Shown here piece by piece: positions 9,848 to 19,626 of a DNA stretch of 64,000 nt. The stretch is from an uncultured Bacteroidota bacterium (GTDB taxonomy: Bacteria; Bacteroidota; Bacteroidia; Bacteroidales; SZUA-534), in contig CAMHPA010000004.1 in NCBI GenBank assembly GCA_946186925.1, positions 31,181-95,180 of the forward strand, written 5' to 3'. The notes below the pieces were generated by a model. It saw nothing but the letters and a program-made list of their open reading frames with translations, had not been told where the DNA came from and ran no database searches. Both the position numbers and the translations under genes were made by a program. Position 1 is the stretch's first letter; every line of letters begins with the position of its first letter.

Positions 9848-9962
9848 AAAGGTGAGATGTTTAGAAGGTGAGTCGCTTCGCTGTTTAGAAATCGATAAAA
9901 ACTAAACTTCTAAACATTAAAACTTTTAACTTCGAAAACTTAAAACTTATAACTTCTCATAA

Positions 9963-10781
9963 ATGGATAAATCACTTTTCGAACACATCGGGCAGTTCCG
10001 CAGACAGGCTGCGGGCAAGATTCCTGCGCAGTCGCTCAGCCACCAACTGCTGACCAAGACGGTCAACTTTCTGTTCCCCATCTTGTGCGACGACGACCAA
10101 TCGACCGAGGCGCGCTACTACGATATGCGCCACCTTATGGAGCAGGTGCTGGCGCAACTCTCGCTCGCCGACGAGCAGATTCAAGACGAGATTGACACCT
10201 TCTCGAACTCGCTCGAACTGCTCTATCTGCGTATGATTGAGGACGCTACGGCCATCTTCAACGGCGACCCCGCCGCCAAGTCCATCGAGGAGGTGATTGT
10301 GACCTATCCTGGTTTCTACGCCATTGTGGTTTACCGCCTAGCGCACCAACTTTATGAGCAGAACATCCCCATTGTGCCGCGGCTCTTCACCGAGTACGCC
10401 CACGGCAAGACGGGCATCGACATACACCCTGGGGCCACCATCGGCCACTCGTTCTGCATCGACCACGGCACAGGCATTGTGGTGGGCGAGACAACCGTCA
10501 TCGGCAACAATGTGAAAATCTATCAGGGCGTGACTTTGGGCGCCTTGAGCGTGGACAAGGCCGAAGCGGGCGTGAAGCGTCACCCGACAATCGAAGACAA
10601 CGTGACCATCTACGCTGGCGCCACCATTCTGGGCGGCAAGTCCATCATCGGCCACGACTCGGTCATCGGCGGTAACGTGTGGCTCACAAGCGGCGTTGAG
10701 CCCTACTCAACGGTGTTCAACAAGAGCAACGTCTACGTGAAAGGCCAAATGGACGACCAATTGGGGAACTGGATTATTTAA
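9963..10781 (+). CDS. cysE: Serine O-acetyltransferase
   Basis: 272 residues. It acetylates L-serine with acetyl-CoA, the first committed step of cysteine synthesis. The N-terminal half is helical (serine acetyltransferase N-domain, residues 1-140). The C-terminal half is a left-handed beta-helix of hexapeptide repeats, with the characteristic GIDIHPGATIGHSFCIDHGT stretch holding the catalytic His/Asp residues, then VVGETTVIGNNVKIYQGVTL. It resembles the Bacteroidetes/cyanobacterial EpsC-like SATs. The C-terminus ends in isoleucine (NWII), as expected for the tail that docks into cysteine synthase. No cysK is nearby. Confidence 0.93.
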   Translation: MDKSLFEHIGQFRRQAAGKIPAQSLSHQLLTKTVNFLFPILCDDDQSTEARYYDMRHLMEQVLAQLSLADEQIQDEIDTFSNSLELLYLRMIEDATAIFNGDPAAKSIEEVIVTYPGFYAIVVYRLAHQLYEQNIPIVPRLFTEYAHGKTGIDIHPGATIGHSFCIDHGTGIVVGETTVIGNNVKIYQGVTLGALSVDKAEAGVKRHPTIEDNVTIYAGATILGGKSIIGHDSVIGGNVWLTSGVEPYSTVFNKSNVYVKGQMDDQLGNWII

Positions 10782-10872
10782 AAGGTTGAGGCGCTTCGCT
10801 GTTGAGAAGGTGAGACGCTTCGCTGTTTAGAAAAACTAAACCCTAAACTCTAACCACTAAACCTTAAAGAGA

Positions 10873-11868
10873 ATGCCCAAATACTCATTCATAGTGCCTG
10901 TCTACAACCGCCCCGACGAGGTTGACGAGCTGCTGCAGTCGCTTACGGCGCAGCGCTTCCGCGATTTCGACGTGACCATTGTTGAGGACGGCTCGGCCGA
11001 CACCTGCCGCCACATTGTGGAAAAATTCGCCGAAAGGCTGCCAATCAACTATTTAGAGCAACCGAACGGCGGTCCAAGCGCGGCGCGCAACAATGGTGCG
11101 GCGCACGCTGCGGGCGATTATCTGATTTTTCTGGATTCGGATGTGATTGTGCCCGTCGGCTATCTCGACGCCGTTGACAAAGCTGTGGACGAGCGCGGCC
11201 TGCAGTGCTTCGGCGGCCCCGACGCGTCGCATCCGTCGTTCACGCCCATACAAAAAGCCATCAGCCACTCAATGACATCGGTGCTCACCACCGGCGGCAT
11301 TCGCGGCAAGAAAGAGAAAATGGACAAGTTCTATCCGCGCAGCTTCAATATGGGCATCAGCCGCGGCGAGTTTGCGCGCGTGGGCGGATTCGGCGATATG
11401 CGCTTTGGCGAGGACGTCGATTTCAGTATGCGGCTCATTGAGCACGGTTGCAAGGCGGGGCTTATCAGCGACGCGTTTGTCTATCACAAGCGCCGCACCA
11501 CGTTCAAGGCGTTCTTCAAGCAGGTTTACAATTCGGGCATTGCGCGCATCAATCTCGAAAAACGCCACCCCGGCACAATGAAACTGGTTCACGCACTGCC
11601 GGCGGCGTTCTTTCTGGGCAACATCGGGCTCATTGTTTTGGGCTTTCTGTGGTGGCCGCTGTGGTGCCTTCTGGCTCTGCCCGTTCTGGCCTTTTTTGCC
11701 GACGCGCTTGTGGCGACAAAAGAGCTGCGGGTGGCTCTGCTGGCTGTTCCGGCGGCCTACGTGCAGCTCGGCGGCTACGGCTGCGGCTTCTGCGAGTGCT
11801 TTGTGCGCCGCGTCATCTTCGGCCAAGGCGAGTTTACGCGGTTTGTTAAAAACTTCTACAAGAAATAA
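10873..11868 (+). CDS. Family 2 glycosyltransferase with C-terminal membrane segments
   Basis: 331 residues. A GT-A type catalytic domain (residues 1-225) begins with the classical FIVPVYNRPDEVDELLQSL, then VEDGSAD, the NGGPSAARNNGA nucleotide-binding loop and the LDSD (DxD-type) metal motif at about residues 92-95. A later FGEDVDFSMR (ED motif) marks the acceptor side. The C-terminal 90 residues contain two or more hydrophobic helices (FFLGNIGLIVLGFLWW and following), so it sits on the inner membrane. It probably adds a sugar to a lipid-linked or surface glycan. The substrate cannot be read from sequence. Neighbouring uppP is also in the lipid-carrier pathway, but the linkage is only by proximity. 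Confidence 0.85.
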   Translation: MPKYSFIVPVYNRPDEVDELLQSLTAQRFRDFDVTIVEDGSADTCRHIVEKFAERLPINYLEQPNGGPSAARNNGAAHAAGDYLIFLDSDVIVPVGYLDAVDKAVDERGLQCFGGPDASHPSFTPIQKAISHSMTSVLTTGGIRGKKEKMDKFYPRSFNMGISRGEFARVGGFGDMRFGEDVDFSMRLIEHGCKAGLISDAFVYHKRRTTFKAFFKQVYNSGIARINLEKRHPGTMKLVHALPAAFFLGNIGLIVLGFLWWPLWCLLALPVLAFFADALVATKELRVALLAVPAAYVQLGGYGCGFCECFVRRVIFGQGEFTRFVKNFYKK

Positions 11869-12016
11869 ACGGCTGTCAATCTGGAAGTTGACCGGCAAAG
11901 GCAAGATTGCCCCCACTGCCGCCGTCAATCGGCCCGTCTTTTTTATCTATATTTATGGCCTGCCGAAACCAACCTGATAATCAAGAGTTTTGGTTGATAA
12001 TATTTTGACATACAGC

Positions 12017-14041
12017 ATGATAGATCAGGAAACAGTCAGCCGGATTTTCGACACCGCCAACATTCTTGAGGTGGTGCAGGACTTTGTGAGCCTCAAAAAA
12101 CGTGGCGCCAATTATATAGGCTGCTGTCCGTTCCATAACGAAAAAACGCCGTCGTTCTACGTATCGCCGACGAAAAACATCTACAAGTGCTTCGGTTGCG
12201 GCAAGGGTGGCAATAGCGTCAACTTTGTGATGGAACACGAACAGATGAGTTATATTGAGGCATTGAAATATCTGGCTCAAAAATATCACATCGAAGTTAA
12301 AGAGACAGAGCTCACGGCTGAACAGCAGGAGCGCCATGATGACCGCGAAAGCATGCTGGTGCTGAACGAGTTTGCCAAAAACACCTTCATCCGCAATATG
12401 ACGGAAACTGACGAGGGGCGTGCCATCGGCTACAAATACTTCAAGGAGCGCGGTTTCAACGAAGAAACCATTAAAACCTTTGAATTAGGATTCAGCCTCT
12501 CAGACCGCAAAGCTTTCACCGACTATGCGCTCAAAAGCGGTTACCAACAAAAGTATTTGGTCAGCACCGGACTCTCAATTCTGCATGACGACGGCTATAT
12601 TTTCGACCGGTTCAGTAACCGAGTGATGTTTCCCATCCATAGTGTCAGCGGCAAGGTTATTGGTTTTGGAGGCCGTGTGCTTGATGCCCGTACCAAGGGC
12701 GTGAGCATCAAGTATATGAACTCGCCGCAGTCTGAAATATATGACAAGAGCCGCTCGCTATATGGCATATACCAGGCCAAGCCGGCCATTGCACGCAATG
12801 ACAAATGCTTTTTGGTTGAGGGCTACACCGATGTGTTGAGTATGCACCAGAGCGGCATCACCAATGTGGTGGCAAGCAACGGAACAGCGCTTACAACAGA
12901 GCAGATAAGGCTGATAAAGAAATTCACAAACAATGTAACGGTACTCTACGACGGCGACGCTGCCGGCATTCACGCCGCTTTGCGCGGAATCGACATGATT
13001 CTGGCCGAAGGGATGAACGTGAAGGTGCTGCTTTTGCCCGACGGCGAGGATCCCGACTCGTTCGCACGCAACCACAGCTCATCGGAGCTGGAGACGTTCA
13101 TCGGTGCAAACGAAACCGATTTCGTGCTTTTCAAAACACGTTTGCTCTTGGGCGATGCCGGCAACGACCCCATCAAAAAAGCCGAGCTGATTAATGACAT
13201 TGTGGCGTCAATAGCTGCCATTTCTGACGACATTAAGCGGTTGCTCTATGTGAAGGAATGCGCCAAGCTGATGGATATTGAAGAGGCCGTGCTGAAAGAT
13301 GCCACTGAAAAGAAAATCAACAAGATAACCTATCAGCAGCTTGAGGCCGCGCAAAAGGAGCGCGAGCGTGAGCGCCGCCAGAAGGAGATGGCGGCACAAA
13401 CACCGACGCAACAGCCTCAAACACCAGAGCAACGCCCAATCTTGAACGAAGAGACGGCCCGGAACAAGCGCTTCTGCGAGTTTGAGTCGGGACTGCTGAA
13501 ATGCCTAATCCGCTTCGGCAACAATGTGCTTTTCGAGGTGGAGAAGGAAAACACGCCGATAGAGAATGTGACGGTGTCACGGTACATCCTCAATGATCTG
13601 AAAATCAGTGAGATTGCCTTTAGAAACGTGAATTGCAGAAAAATGCTTGACATCTACATTTCGGCCACCGGGCATGGCGGAACACTCGACGACAGTCTGT
13701 TCACACAGTGCCACGACACCAACGTGAGCTCGTTTGCAGTGAACCTTCTGGTGGAGAAAAACGAGGTGAGCAGCGAGTTTTGGAACAAGCGTAACCGCTA
13801 CATCCCGCCCGAAAAAGTTAATATGAAGGAGGTTGTCGACCGCTTGCTCTCGGGCTACAAGCTCGAGATAGTGGAGCAATTGCTCGACGATATACAGAAA
13901 AAGGTTGCCGAGCTGGAAAATGAACCCAATAGCGAAGAGAGAGACGAGAAGATAGCAGCTCTGACAGCCAAACTCCCGATTTATATAAAATACAAGCAAA
14001 AATTATCTAGTTCATTAGATAGGGTTTTGAACAAAAAATGA
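12017..14041 (+). CDS. dnaG: DNA primase
   Basis: 674 residues from the ATG at 12017 (MIDQETVSRIFDTANI), the usual DnaG N-terminus; a more upstream alternative start would add nine residues with no homology. It makes RNA primers at the replication fork. Domains: zinc-binding domain with CPFHNEKTPSF and CFGCG (residues about 38-65); catalytic core with TOPRIM motifs VEGYTDV and DGDAAG; and a long, variable helicase-binding C-terminal region with a charged, glutamine-rich linker near residue 450-480. It stands alone, without rpsU or rpoD next to it. Confidence 0.95.
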   Translation: MIDQETVSRIFDTANILEVVQDFVSLKKRGANYIGCCPFHNEKTPSFYVSPTKNIYKCFGCGKGGNSVNFVMEHEQMSYIEALKYLAQKYHIEVKETELTAEQQERHDDRESMLVLNEFAKNTFIRNMTETDEGRAIGYKYFKERGFNEETIKTFELGFSLSDRKAFTDYALKSGYQQKYLVSTGLSILHDDGYIFDRFSNRVMFPIHSVSGKVIGFGGRVLDARTKGVSIKYMNSPQSEIYDKSRSLYGIYQAKPAIARNDKCFLVEGYTDVLSMHQSGITNVVASNGTALTTEQIRLIKKFTNNVTVLYDGDAAGIHAALRGIDMILAEGMNVKVLLLPDGEDPDSFARNHSSSELETFIGANETDFVLFKTRLLLGDAGNDPIKKAELINDIVASIAAISDDIKRLLYVKECAKLMDIEEAVLKDATEKKINKITYQQLEAAQKERERERRQKEMAAQTPTQQPQTPEQRPILNEETARNKRFCEFESGLLKCLIRFGNNVLFEVEKENTPIENVTVSRYILNDLKISEIAFRNVNCRKMLDIYISATGHGGTLDDSLFTQCHDTNVSSFAVNLLVEKNEVSSEFWNKRNRYIPPEKVNMKEVVDRLLSGYKLEIVEQLLDDIQKKVAELENEPNSEERDEKIAALTAKLPIYIKYKQKLSSSLDRVLNKK

Positions 14042-14083
14042 TATACTTGCATCGGTTTAACCGTTAATTCAGCTCACAAAAAA

Positions 14084-15664
14084 ATGAAGCGATTAAAAAT
14101 AATGATAGTGGTCATAGCTGCGATGACCAGCTTCAACGCTTCGGCGGCAATTGATGTAACCTATTGCCGTGCTCACTGGTGGCTGACGCCCGACTCAACG
14201 TTCATAAAAGGCTCGGTAGCCACATATTTTAAGCCTACGGCCGATGAGATCAACGCCATTGATTTCGACCTTGTGGGGCACATGCGTGTAGACAGTGTTG
14301 TGAGCCACAATCAGCACCTCGCCTTCAATCATTCAGCCAACAAATTGTCAGTGACGCTGCCTTGTGTCGTGGCGCAGGGCACAACTGACTCCGTTGTGAT
14401 TCACTATCATGGCAAACTAAAGTCGACAGGCTTAGGATCTATCGGTATTAATCATCAAACACACACCATTTGGACAATTTCACAGCCATATGGTGCACGC
14501 GACTGGTGGCCCTGCCAACAGAACCTCTACGATAAAATCGATTCAATGGACATTTTTGTCACCTGCCCTATTGAGTACAAAGTGGCCACCAACGGTGTGA
14601 TTGTTAGCGACATGGCAACTGGGCGCAAACACACTACGCATTACCGAGTGCGTCATCCGCTCAACTACTACACAATTGGCGTGGCTGTGGGCGATTACAT
14701 TATCAAACAAGGAGAAGCAGCTCTGTCCTCCGGCGACACTGTACCAATATACTATTACCATTGGCCGACAAAAAATTCCGGCAACATGCTGTCCTATATG
14801 ACAGATCTTCTGAATGTATACAGCGACTACTTCATGCCATATCCATATGCTGATGAAAAATACGGTCAGGCCACAATCAGCGGAGGCACCAACATTGAAC
14901 ATCAGACAATGGCATTCCTGGCCCAACCAGAAAACGCCATTATGGTGGCACACGAACTTACGCACCAGTGGTTTGGCAATTATGTGACTTGTGGCGGGTG
15001 GCACAATATATGGGTAAACGAAGGTTTTGCAACATTCGGCGAGCTGTTGGCCATTGAAAAGTTGTTCCCGGAAGAAAGTGAGGGCTGGCTCAACTACACC
15101 ATAACCAACGCACTGCAGGCAAAAGACTCCCTCGTTATTACCGACACCACCAACCCCGACCGCATCTTCGATGTGCCAACAGCCTACAGCAAGGGCGCCA
15201 TGGTGGTTGTAATGCTACGCGACGAGATTGGCGAACCCGCCTTTCGCCAAGGCTGCCAAATGATATTGGAACGTTTCGGTAATGGATTCACTACCATCGA
15301 CGACGCCCGCCAGTGCTTTGAACAAGCCGCCGACACATCACTTGTCGATTTCTTCAACCGCTGGATTTACTGTGGTGGGCATCCTCAGTTCAAAGTATCA
15401 TATAACAACAAGCAGTTCGGAAGCACAATCATCGACATACAGCAGTCGGCTGCAAAGCTCAAATCCACCGACCCCGATTTCTACCCAATGCACATAACTG
15501 TCAGGCTTGTGGGCAAAAACGCACAAAAAGACGTGCGTCTGCATCTTACATCACCACAGCAACAATTTGTTGTGTCAACCGACTTCAAAGTCAACAATGT
15601 GATTTTCGACCCCAACAAAGTCATTCTTGGCACCTGGCACTTGAAAAAACAAGGCAAAAAATGA
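14084..15664 (+). CDS. Secreted M1-family zinc aminopeptidase
   Basis: 526 residues with an N-terminal signal peptide (MKRLKIMIVVIAAMTSFNASA). The zinc site is complete: HELTHQW, then the distal glutamate in WVNEGFA about 19 residues on. The substrate-side motif reads GGTNIEHQT rather than the usual GGMEHQT/GAMEN, so it carries an extra residue near the exopeptidase loop. A tyrosine in AYSKGAMVV fits the catalytic Tyr. The protein lacks the large helical C-terminal domain of PepN, giving a compact peptidase that probably works in the periplasm or outside the cell on peptides imported as nutrients. It starts 42 nt after dnaG and may share its transcript. Confidence 0.87.
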   Translation: MKRLKIMIVVIAAMTSFNASAAIDVTYCRAHWWLTPDSTFIKGSVATYFKPTADEINAIDFDLVGHMRVDSVVSHNQHLAFNHSANKLSVTLPCVVAQGTTDSVVIHYHGKLKSTGLGSIGINHQTHTIWTISQPYGARDWWPCQQNLYDKIDSMDIFVTCPIEYKVATNGVIVSDMATGRKHTTHYRVRHPLNYYTIGVAVGDYIIKQGEAALSSGDTVPIYYYHWPTKNSGNMLSYMTDLLNVYSDYFMPYPYADEKYGQATISGGTNIEHQTMAFLAQPENAIMVAHELTHQWFGNYVTCGGWHNIWVNEGFATFGELLAIEKLFPEESEGWLNYTITNALQAKDSLVITDTTNPDRIFDVPTAYSKGAMVVVMLRDEIGEPAFRQGCQMILERFGNGFTTIDDARQCFEQAADTSLVDFFNRWIYCGGHPQFKVSYNNKQFGSTIIDIQQSAAKLKSTDPDFYPMHITVRLVGKNAQKDVRLHLTSPQQQFVVSTDFKVNNVIFDPNKVILGTWHLKKQGKK

Positions 15665-15838
15665 TTTCGTTGCCGCAGGCCCCAGGCCGAGAGGATTGGA
15701 AAAAATAGTATAGCCGTAGCGTTTCACGCAGCATCTTTCAAATCAATTCTCGCCAACTTGTTTTTCTCAAAACACTAAACCTATAATCACTCAACTTTTC
15801 CCTAAAAACCATTATTTTCGCACCAAATTTTCAAGGTT

Positions 15839-17905
15839 ATGACTGAATATAAAAGATACACAATCACATCGGCTCTGCCTTACGCCAACGGGCCGGTGCA
15901 CATCGGGCATTTGGCCGGGGTTTATGTGCCGGCCGACATCTACGCTCGCTATCTTCGCGCACGCGGACGTGACGTTATGTTCATCGGCGGAAGCGATGAG
16001 CACGGCGTGCCCGTTACCATCCGCGCGCAGAAAGAAGGCATTACGGTGCAGGAGGTGGTTGACCGCTACCACAATCTGATTAAAAAATCGTTTGAGGAGT
16101 TCGGCATCTCGTTCGACGTTTACAGCCGCACCACATCGGCCATCCACCATAAGTTTGCCGCTGATTTCTTCCGCAAACTCTACGACGACGGCCTGCTTGA
16201 GGAGAAGACCGAGGAGCAGTTCTGCGACGAGCAGACGGGCGAGTTCCTGACCGACCGCAACATTGTGGGCGAGTGCCCGCGCTGCCATTTCACTGGCGCT
16301 TACGGCGACCAATGCGAGAAGTGCGGCGCAACCCTTTCGCCCGACGAACTCATCAACCCAACCAACAAGAACCACCCTGGCCACGGCCTTGTGAAGCGCC
16401 CGACCAAAAACTGGTATCTGCCGCTGGGCAACTATCAGGAGTGGCTCAAAAAATGGATTATCGAGGGCCACAAGGAGTGGAAAACCAACGTGTACGGACA
16501 GTGCAAGTCGTGGCTGGATATGGATTTGCAGTCGCGGGCAATGACGCGCGACCTTGAATGGGGCATTCCCGTGCCAATCGAGGGTGTGAAGGGCAAGGTG
16601 CTCTATGTTTGGTTTGACGCGCCAATTGGCTATATATCAAATACAAAGGAACTTTGCGACAGCCAACCTGAACGCTGGGGCAACTGGGAGAAGTGGTGGA
16701 AGGACAACGACACGCGGCTCATCCACTTCATCGGCAAGGACAACATTGTGTTCCACTGCATCATCTTCCCATCGATGCTGAAGGCGCACGGCGGCTACAT
16801 TCTGCCCGACAACGTGCCCGCCAACGAGTTCCTGAACCTTGAGGGCGACAAGATTTCGACTTCGAAGAACTGGGCCGTCTGGCTGAACGAGTATCTGGTG
16901 GATTTCCCTGGAAAACAGGACGTTCTGCGCTACGTGCTCACCGCCAACGCACCCGAAACCAAGGACAACGATTTCACCTGGAAGGACTTCCAAGCCCGCA
17001 ACAACAACGAGTTGGTGGCCATCTTGGGCAACTTTGTGAACCGCACCATTGTGCTTACGCAGAAATATTACGGCGGAAAGGCACCCGCTGCAGCCGAACT
17101 TACTGGTTACGACCGTGATACGCTCGCTGAATTGGCTGCAAGCAAGGCCCGCGTTGAGGAGGCCATTGAGCAGTTCCGCTTCCGCGAAGCCCTGAAACTG
17201 GTAATGGACATTGCCCGTCTGGGTAACAAATATCTGGCCGAGACCGAGCCGTGGAAGGTGGTCAAAACCGACCCCGACCGCGTGCGCACCATAATGAACA
17301 TCTGTCTGCAGATTGTTGCAAATCTGTCGGTTGCGTGCGACCCGTTTATGCCGTTCAGCGCCGAAAAAATGCGCAAGTTGCTCAATATTCCGCAACTGAA
17401 CTGGGAGCATCTGGGCGCACCAAATCTGATTGAAGACGGACACCAAATTGGCGAGCCGTTCCTGTTGTTCGAAAAGATTGAGGACGAGCCGATTGACGCA
17501 CAAATCAAGCGCTTGGAAGACATCAAGAAGGCGAACGAGGCAGCCGAAAAGGCCAACGCCCCCGCCGCCCCAATGAAGCCGCTCATCACCTACGACGACT
17601 TCAGCAAGATGGACATCCGCACAGCCACAATCCTTGAGGCGGAGCGCGTGCCAAAATCCGACAAACTGATGAAACTGCTGGTTGATACGGGAATTGACAA
17701 GCGCACCGTTGTGTCGGGTGTGGCAAAGCACTTCACTGCCGAAGAACTTATCGGCAAACGCGTCACCATTCTGGCCAACCTTGCCCCGCGCAAACTGATG
17801 GGCATCGAGAGCCACGGAATGATTCTGATGGCCGAAAACTTCGATGGCGCCCTGTCGATGATTCCGTGCGAGAAGGATTTCAAGAATGGGTCGGTGATTT
17901 GTTAG
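15839..17905 (+). CDS. metG: Methionine-tRNA ligase
   Basis: 688 residues. It charges tRNA-Met in the cytoplasm. Motifs: HIGH-type PVHIGHLAG near residues 19-27; the zinc knuckle with CPRC and CEKCG near residues 145-160; KMSKS-type DKISTSKNW near residue 340; and a C-terminal tRNA-binding (Trbp111/EMAP-like) domain from about residue 585 ([16 protein letters not shown], then [14 protein letters not shown]). The length fits the MetG1 class with fused Trbp domain. A short linker rich in Ala, Lys and Pro joins the two parts. It is the first of three aminoacyl-tRNA synthetase genes in a row. Confidence 0.96.
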   Translation: MTEYKRYTITSALPYANGPVHIGHLAGVYVPADIYARYLRARGRDVMFIGGSDEHGVPVTIRAQKEGITVQEVVDRYHNLIKKSFEEFGISFDVYSRTTSAIHHKFAADFFRKLYDDGLLEEKTEEQFCDEQTGEFLTDRNIVGECPRCHFTGAYGDQCEKCGATLSPDELINPTNKNHPGHGLVKRPTKNWYLPLGNYQEWLKKWIIEGHKEWKTNVYGQCKSWLDMDLQSRAMTRDLEWGIPVPIEGVKGKVLYVWFDAPIGYISNTKELCDSQPERWGNWEKWWKDNDTRLIHFIGKDNIVFHCIIFPSMLKAHGGYILPDNVPANEFLNLEGDKISTSKNWAVWLNEYLVDFPGKQDVLRYVLTANAPETKDNDFTWKDFQARNNNELVAILGNFVNRTIVLTQKYYGGKAPAAAELTGYDRDTLAELAASKARVEEAIEQFRFREALKLVMDIARLGNKYLAETEPWKVVKTDPDRVRTIMNICLQIVANLSVACDPFMPFSAEKMRKLLNIPQLNWEHLGAPNLIEDGHQIGEPFLLFEKIEDEPIDAQIKRLEDIKKANEAAEKANAPAAPMKPLITYDDFSKMDIRTATILEAERVPKSDKLMKLLVDTGIDKRTVVSGVAKHFTAEELIGKRVTILANLAPRKLMGIESHGMILMAENFDGALSMIPCEKDFKNGSVIC

Positions 17906-18016
17906 AGTAAAGTTGAAGGAGTAAAGAGTAAAGTATTAAGTATCAAGAGTAGGCGTATGGATAAAAAAGATAAAATTCCTTACTCTTTAATCATTACACA
18001 TTAATCATTACACAAA

Positions 18017-19504
18017 ATGGAACAGTTATTCATATACAACACTTTAGCGCGTGCAAAACAACCGTTCAAGCCGATAAACGAGGGCAGGGTTGGAATGTAC
18101 GTCTGCGGGCCAACGGTTTATGGCGATGCCCACCTGGGGCACGCACGGCCTGCCATAACGTTCGATATTCTCTATCGCTATCTGCTGCACCTGGGCTACA
18201 AGGTGCGCTACGTGCGCAACATTACCGATGTGGGGCACCTTGAGCACGATGCCGACGAGGGCGAGGACAAAATCGCAAAGAAAGCCCGTCTGGAGCAACT
18301 TGAGCCGATGGAGGTTGCGCAATACTACACCCTGCGCTACCACGAGGCGATGAACAAACTCAACGTTCTGCCGCCAACCATCGAGCCGCGCGCGTCGGGG
18401 CACATTATCGAGCAGATTGAGTTTGTGAAGAAGATTCTCGAAAACGGATTCGCCTACGAGAGCAACGGCTCAATATACTTTGATATTGAGGCATATAGCA
18501 AGAAATTCAAATACGGCAAACTCTCGGGGCGCAACGTTGAGGAGATGCTAGAGACCACCCGCGCCCTTGACGGTCAGGATGAGAAGCGCCGCACGTGCGA
18601 TTTCGCCCTTTGGAAACGCGCTCAACCTGAACACATTATGCGCTGGCCTTCGCCTTGGAGCGACGGTTTCCCCGGCTGGCATATCGAGTGCTCGGCAATG
18701 GGCTGCAAGTATCTGGGCGAAGAATTTGATATTCACGGTGGCGGTATGGACCTGATTTTCCCGCATCACGAAAGTGAGATTGCACAGTCGGCGGCCGCTC
18801 TGGGCCACGATTCGGTCCACTACTGGATGCACAACAATATGATTACCATCAACGGACAGAAGATGGGCAAGTCGCTTGGCAACTTCATCACACTCGGCGA
18901 GTTCTTCAGCGGCAGCCACAAGGATAAAGACGGCAACGAGATGCTCGACAAGGCTTATTCGCCAATGACCATCCGCTTCTTTATTCTTCAGGCGCACTAC
19001 CGCTCAACGGTCGATTTCTCGAACGAGGCTCTGCAGGCGTCGGAGAAAGGTTTGGCAAAGATTGTGGAGACCTACAACCGACTGATGAAACTGCGTGCGT
19101 CGGACAAGACCACCGTTGATGTGGCTGGCTTGCGCGAGCGCTGCGAGGAGGCAATGTGCGACGATTTGAATACGCCAATCGTTATCTCGCACCTGTTCGA
19201 GGCCGCAAAGGCTGTGAACACCGTCGCCGACGGCAAGGGCACCATCAGTCAGGCCGACCTTGACGAGTTGCAAAGCGTGTTCCGCACGTTTGTTTGCGAC
19301 ATTCTCGGCCTTCAGGTTGAGGAGCAGGGCAGCGGCAGCAGCGAGTCGTACCGCAAAGCCGTCGACCTTCTGCTGTCAATTCGCCAACAGGCCAAGCAGA
19401 ACAAGGACTGGGCCACAAGCGACCGCATCCGCAACGAGATGGCCGCCATCGGTTTCAACGTGAAAGACACCAAAGACGGGTTTGAGTGGGAGCTGGCAGA
19501 GTGA
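18017..19504 (+). CDS. cysS: Cysteine-tRNA ligase
   Basis: 495 residues, typical class I CysRS. The N-terminus has [17 protein letters not shown] (HIGH region with the first zinc Cys), the [10 protein letters not shown] segment with a second zinc ligand, HHESEIAQS with further ligands, and KMGKSLGNF as the KMSKS loop. The C-terminal DALR-like helical domain follows (DDLNTP). It lies 111 nt downstream of metG; the spacer contains AT-rich low-complexity sequence and no clear terminator, so co-expression is possible. Confidence 0.96.
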   Translation: MEQLFIYNTLARAKQPFKPINEGRVGMYVCGPTVYGDAHLGHARPAITFDILYRYLLHLGYKVRYVRNITDVGHLEHDADEGEDKIAKKARLEQLEPMEVAQYYTLRYHEAMNKLNVLPPTIEPRASGHIIEQIEFVKKILENGFAYESNGSIYFDIEAYSKKFKYGKLSGRNVEEMLETTRALDGQDEKRRTCDFALWKRAQPEHIMRWPSPWSDGFPGWHIECSAMGCKYLGEEFDIHGGGMDLIFPHHESEIAQSAAALGHDSVHYWMHNNMITINGQKMGKSLGNFITLGEFFSGSHKDKDGNEMLDKAYSPMTIRFFILQAHYRSTVDFSNEALQASEKGLAKIVETYNRLMKLRASDKTTVDVAGLRERCEEAMCDDLNTPIVISHLFEAAKAVNTVADGKGTISQADLDELQSVFRTFVCDILGLQVEEQGSGSSESYRKAVDLLLSIRQQAKQNKDWATSDRIRNEMAAIGFNVKDTKDGFEWELAE

Positions 19505-19551
19505 TTTATTTAGGAGATAGGATTTAGAAATTAGGATTTTTGAATTATGAC

Positions 19552-19577
19552 GTAGGGACGCGATTCATCGCGTCTGC
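19552..19577. repeat. Dispersed GTAGGGACG hairpin element
   Basis: Intergenic element upstream of glnS with perfect arms GACGCGA/TCGCGTC (19557-19574) behind GTAGG. It is one of the family also seen at 21381, 21428, 44409 and 57772. Confidence 0.65.
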
Positions 19578-19626
19578 TCAAATCGGACAAAATCGGTTAG
19601 AAACAAGAACGTTTAAACAACAAAAT

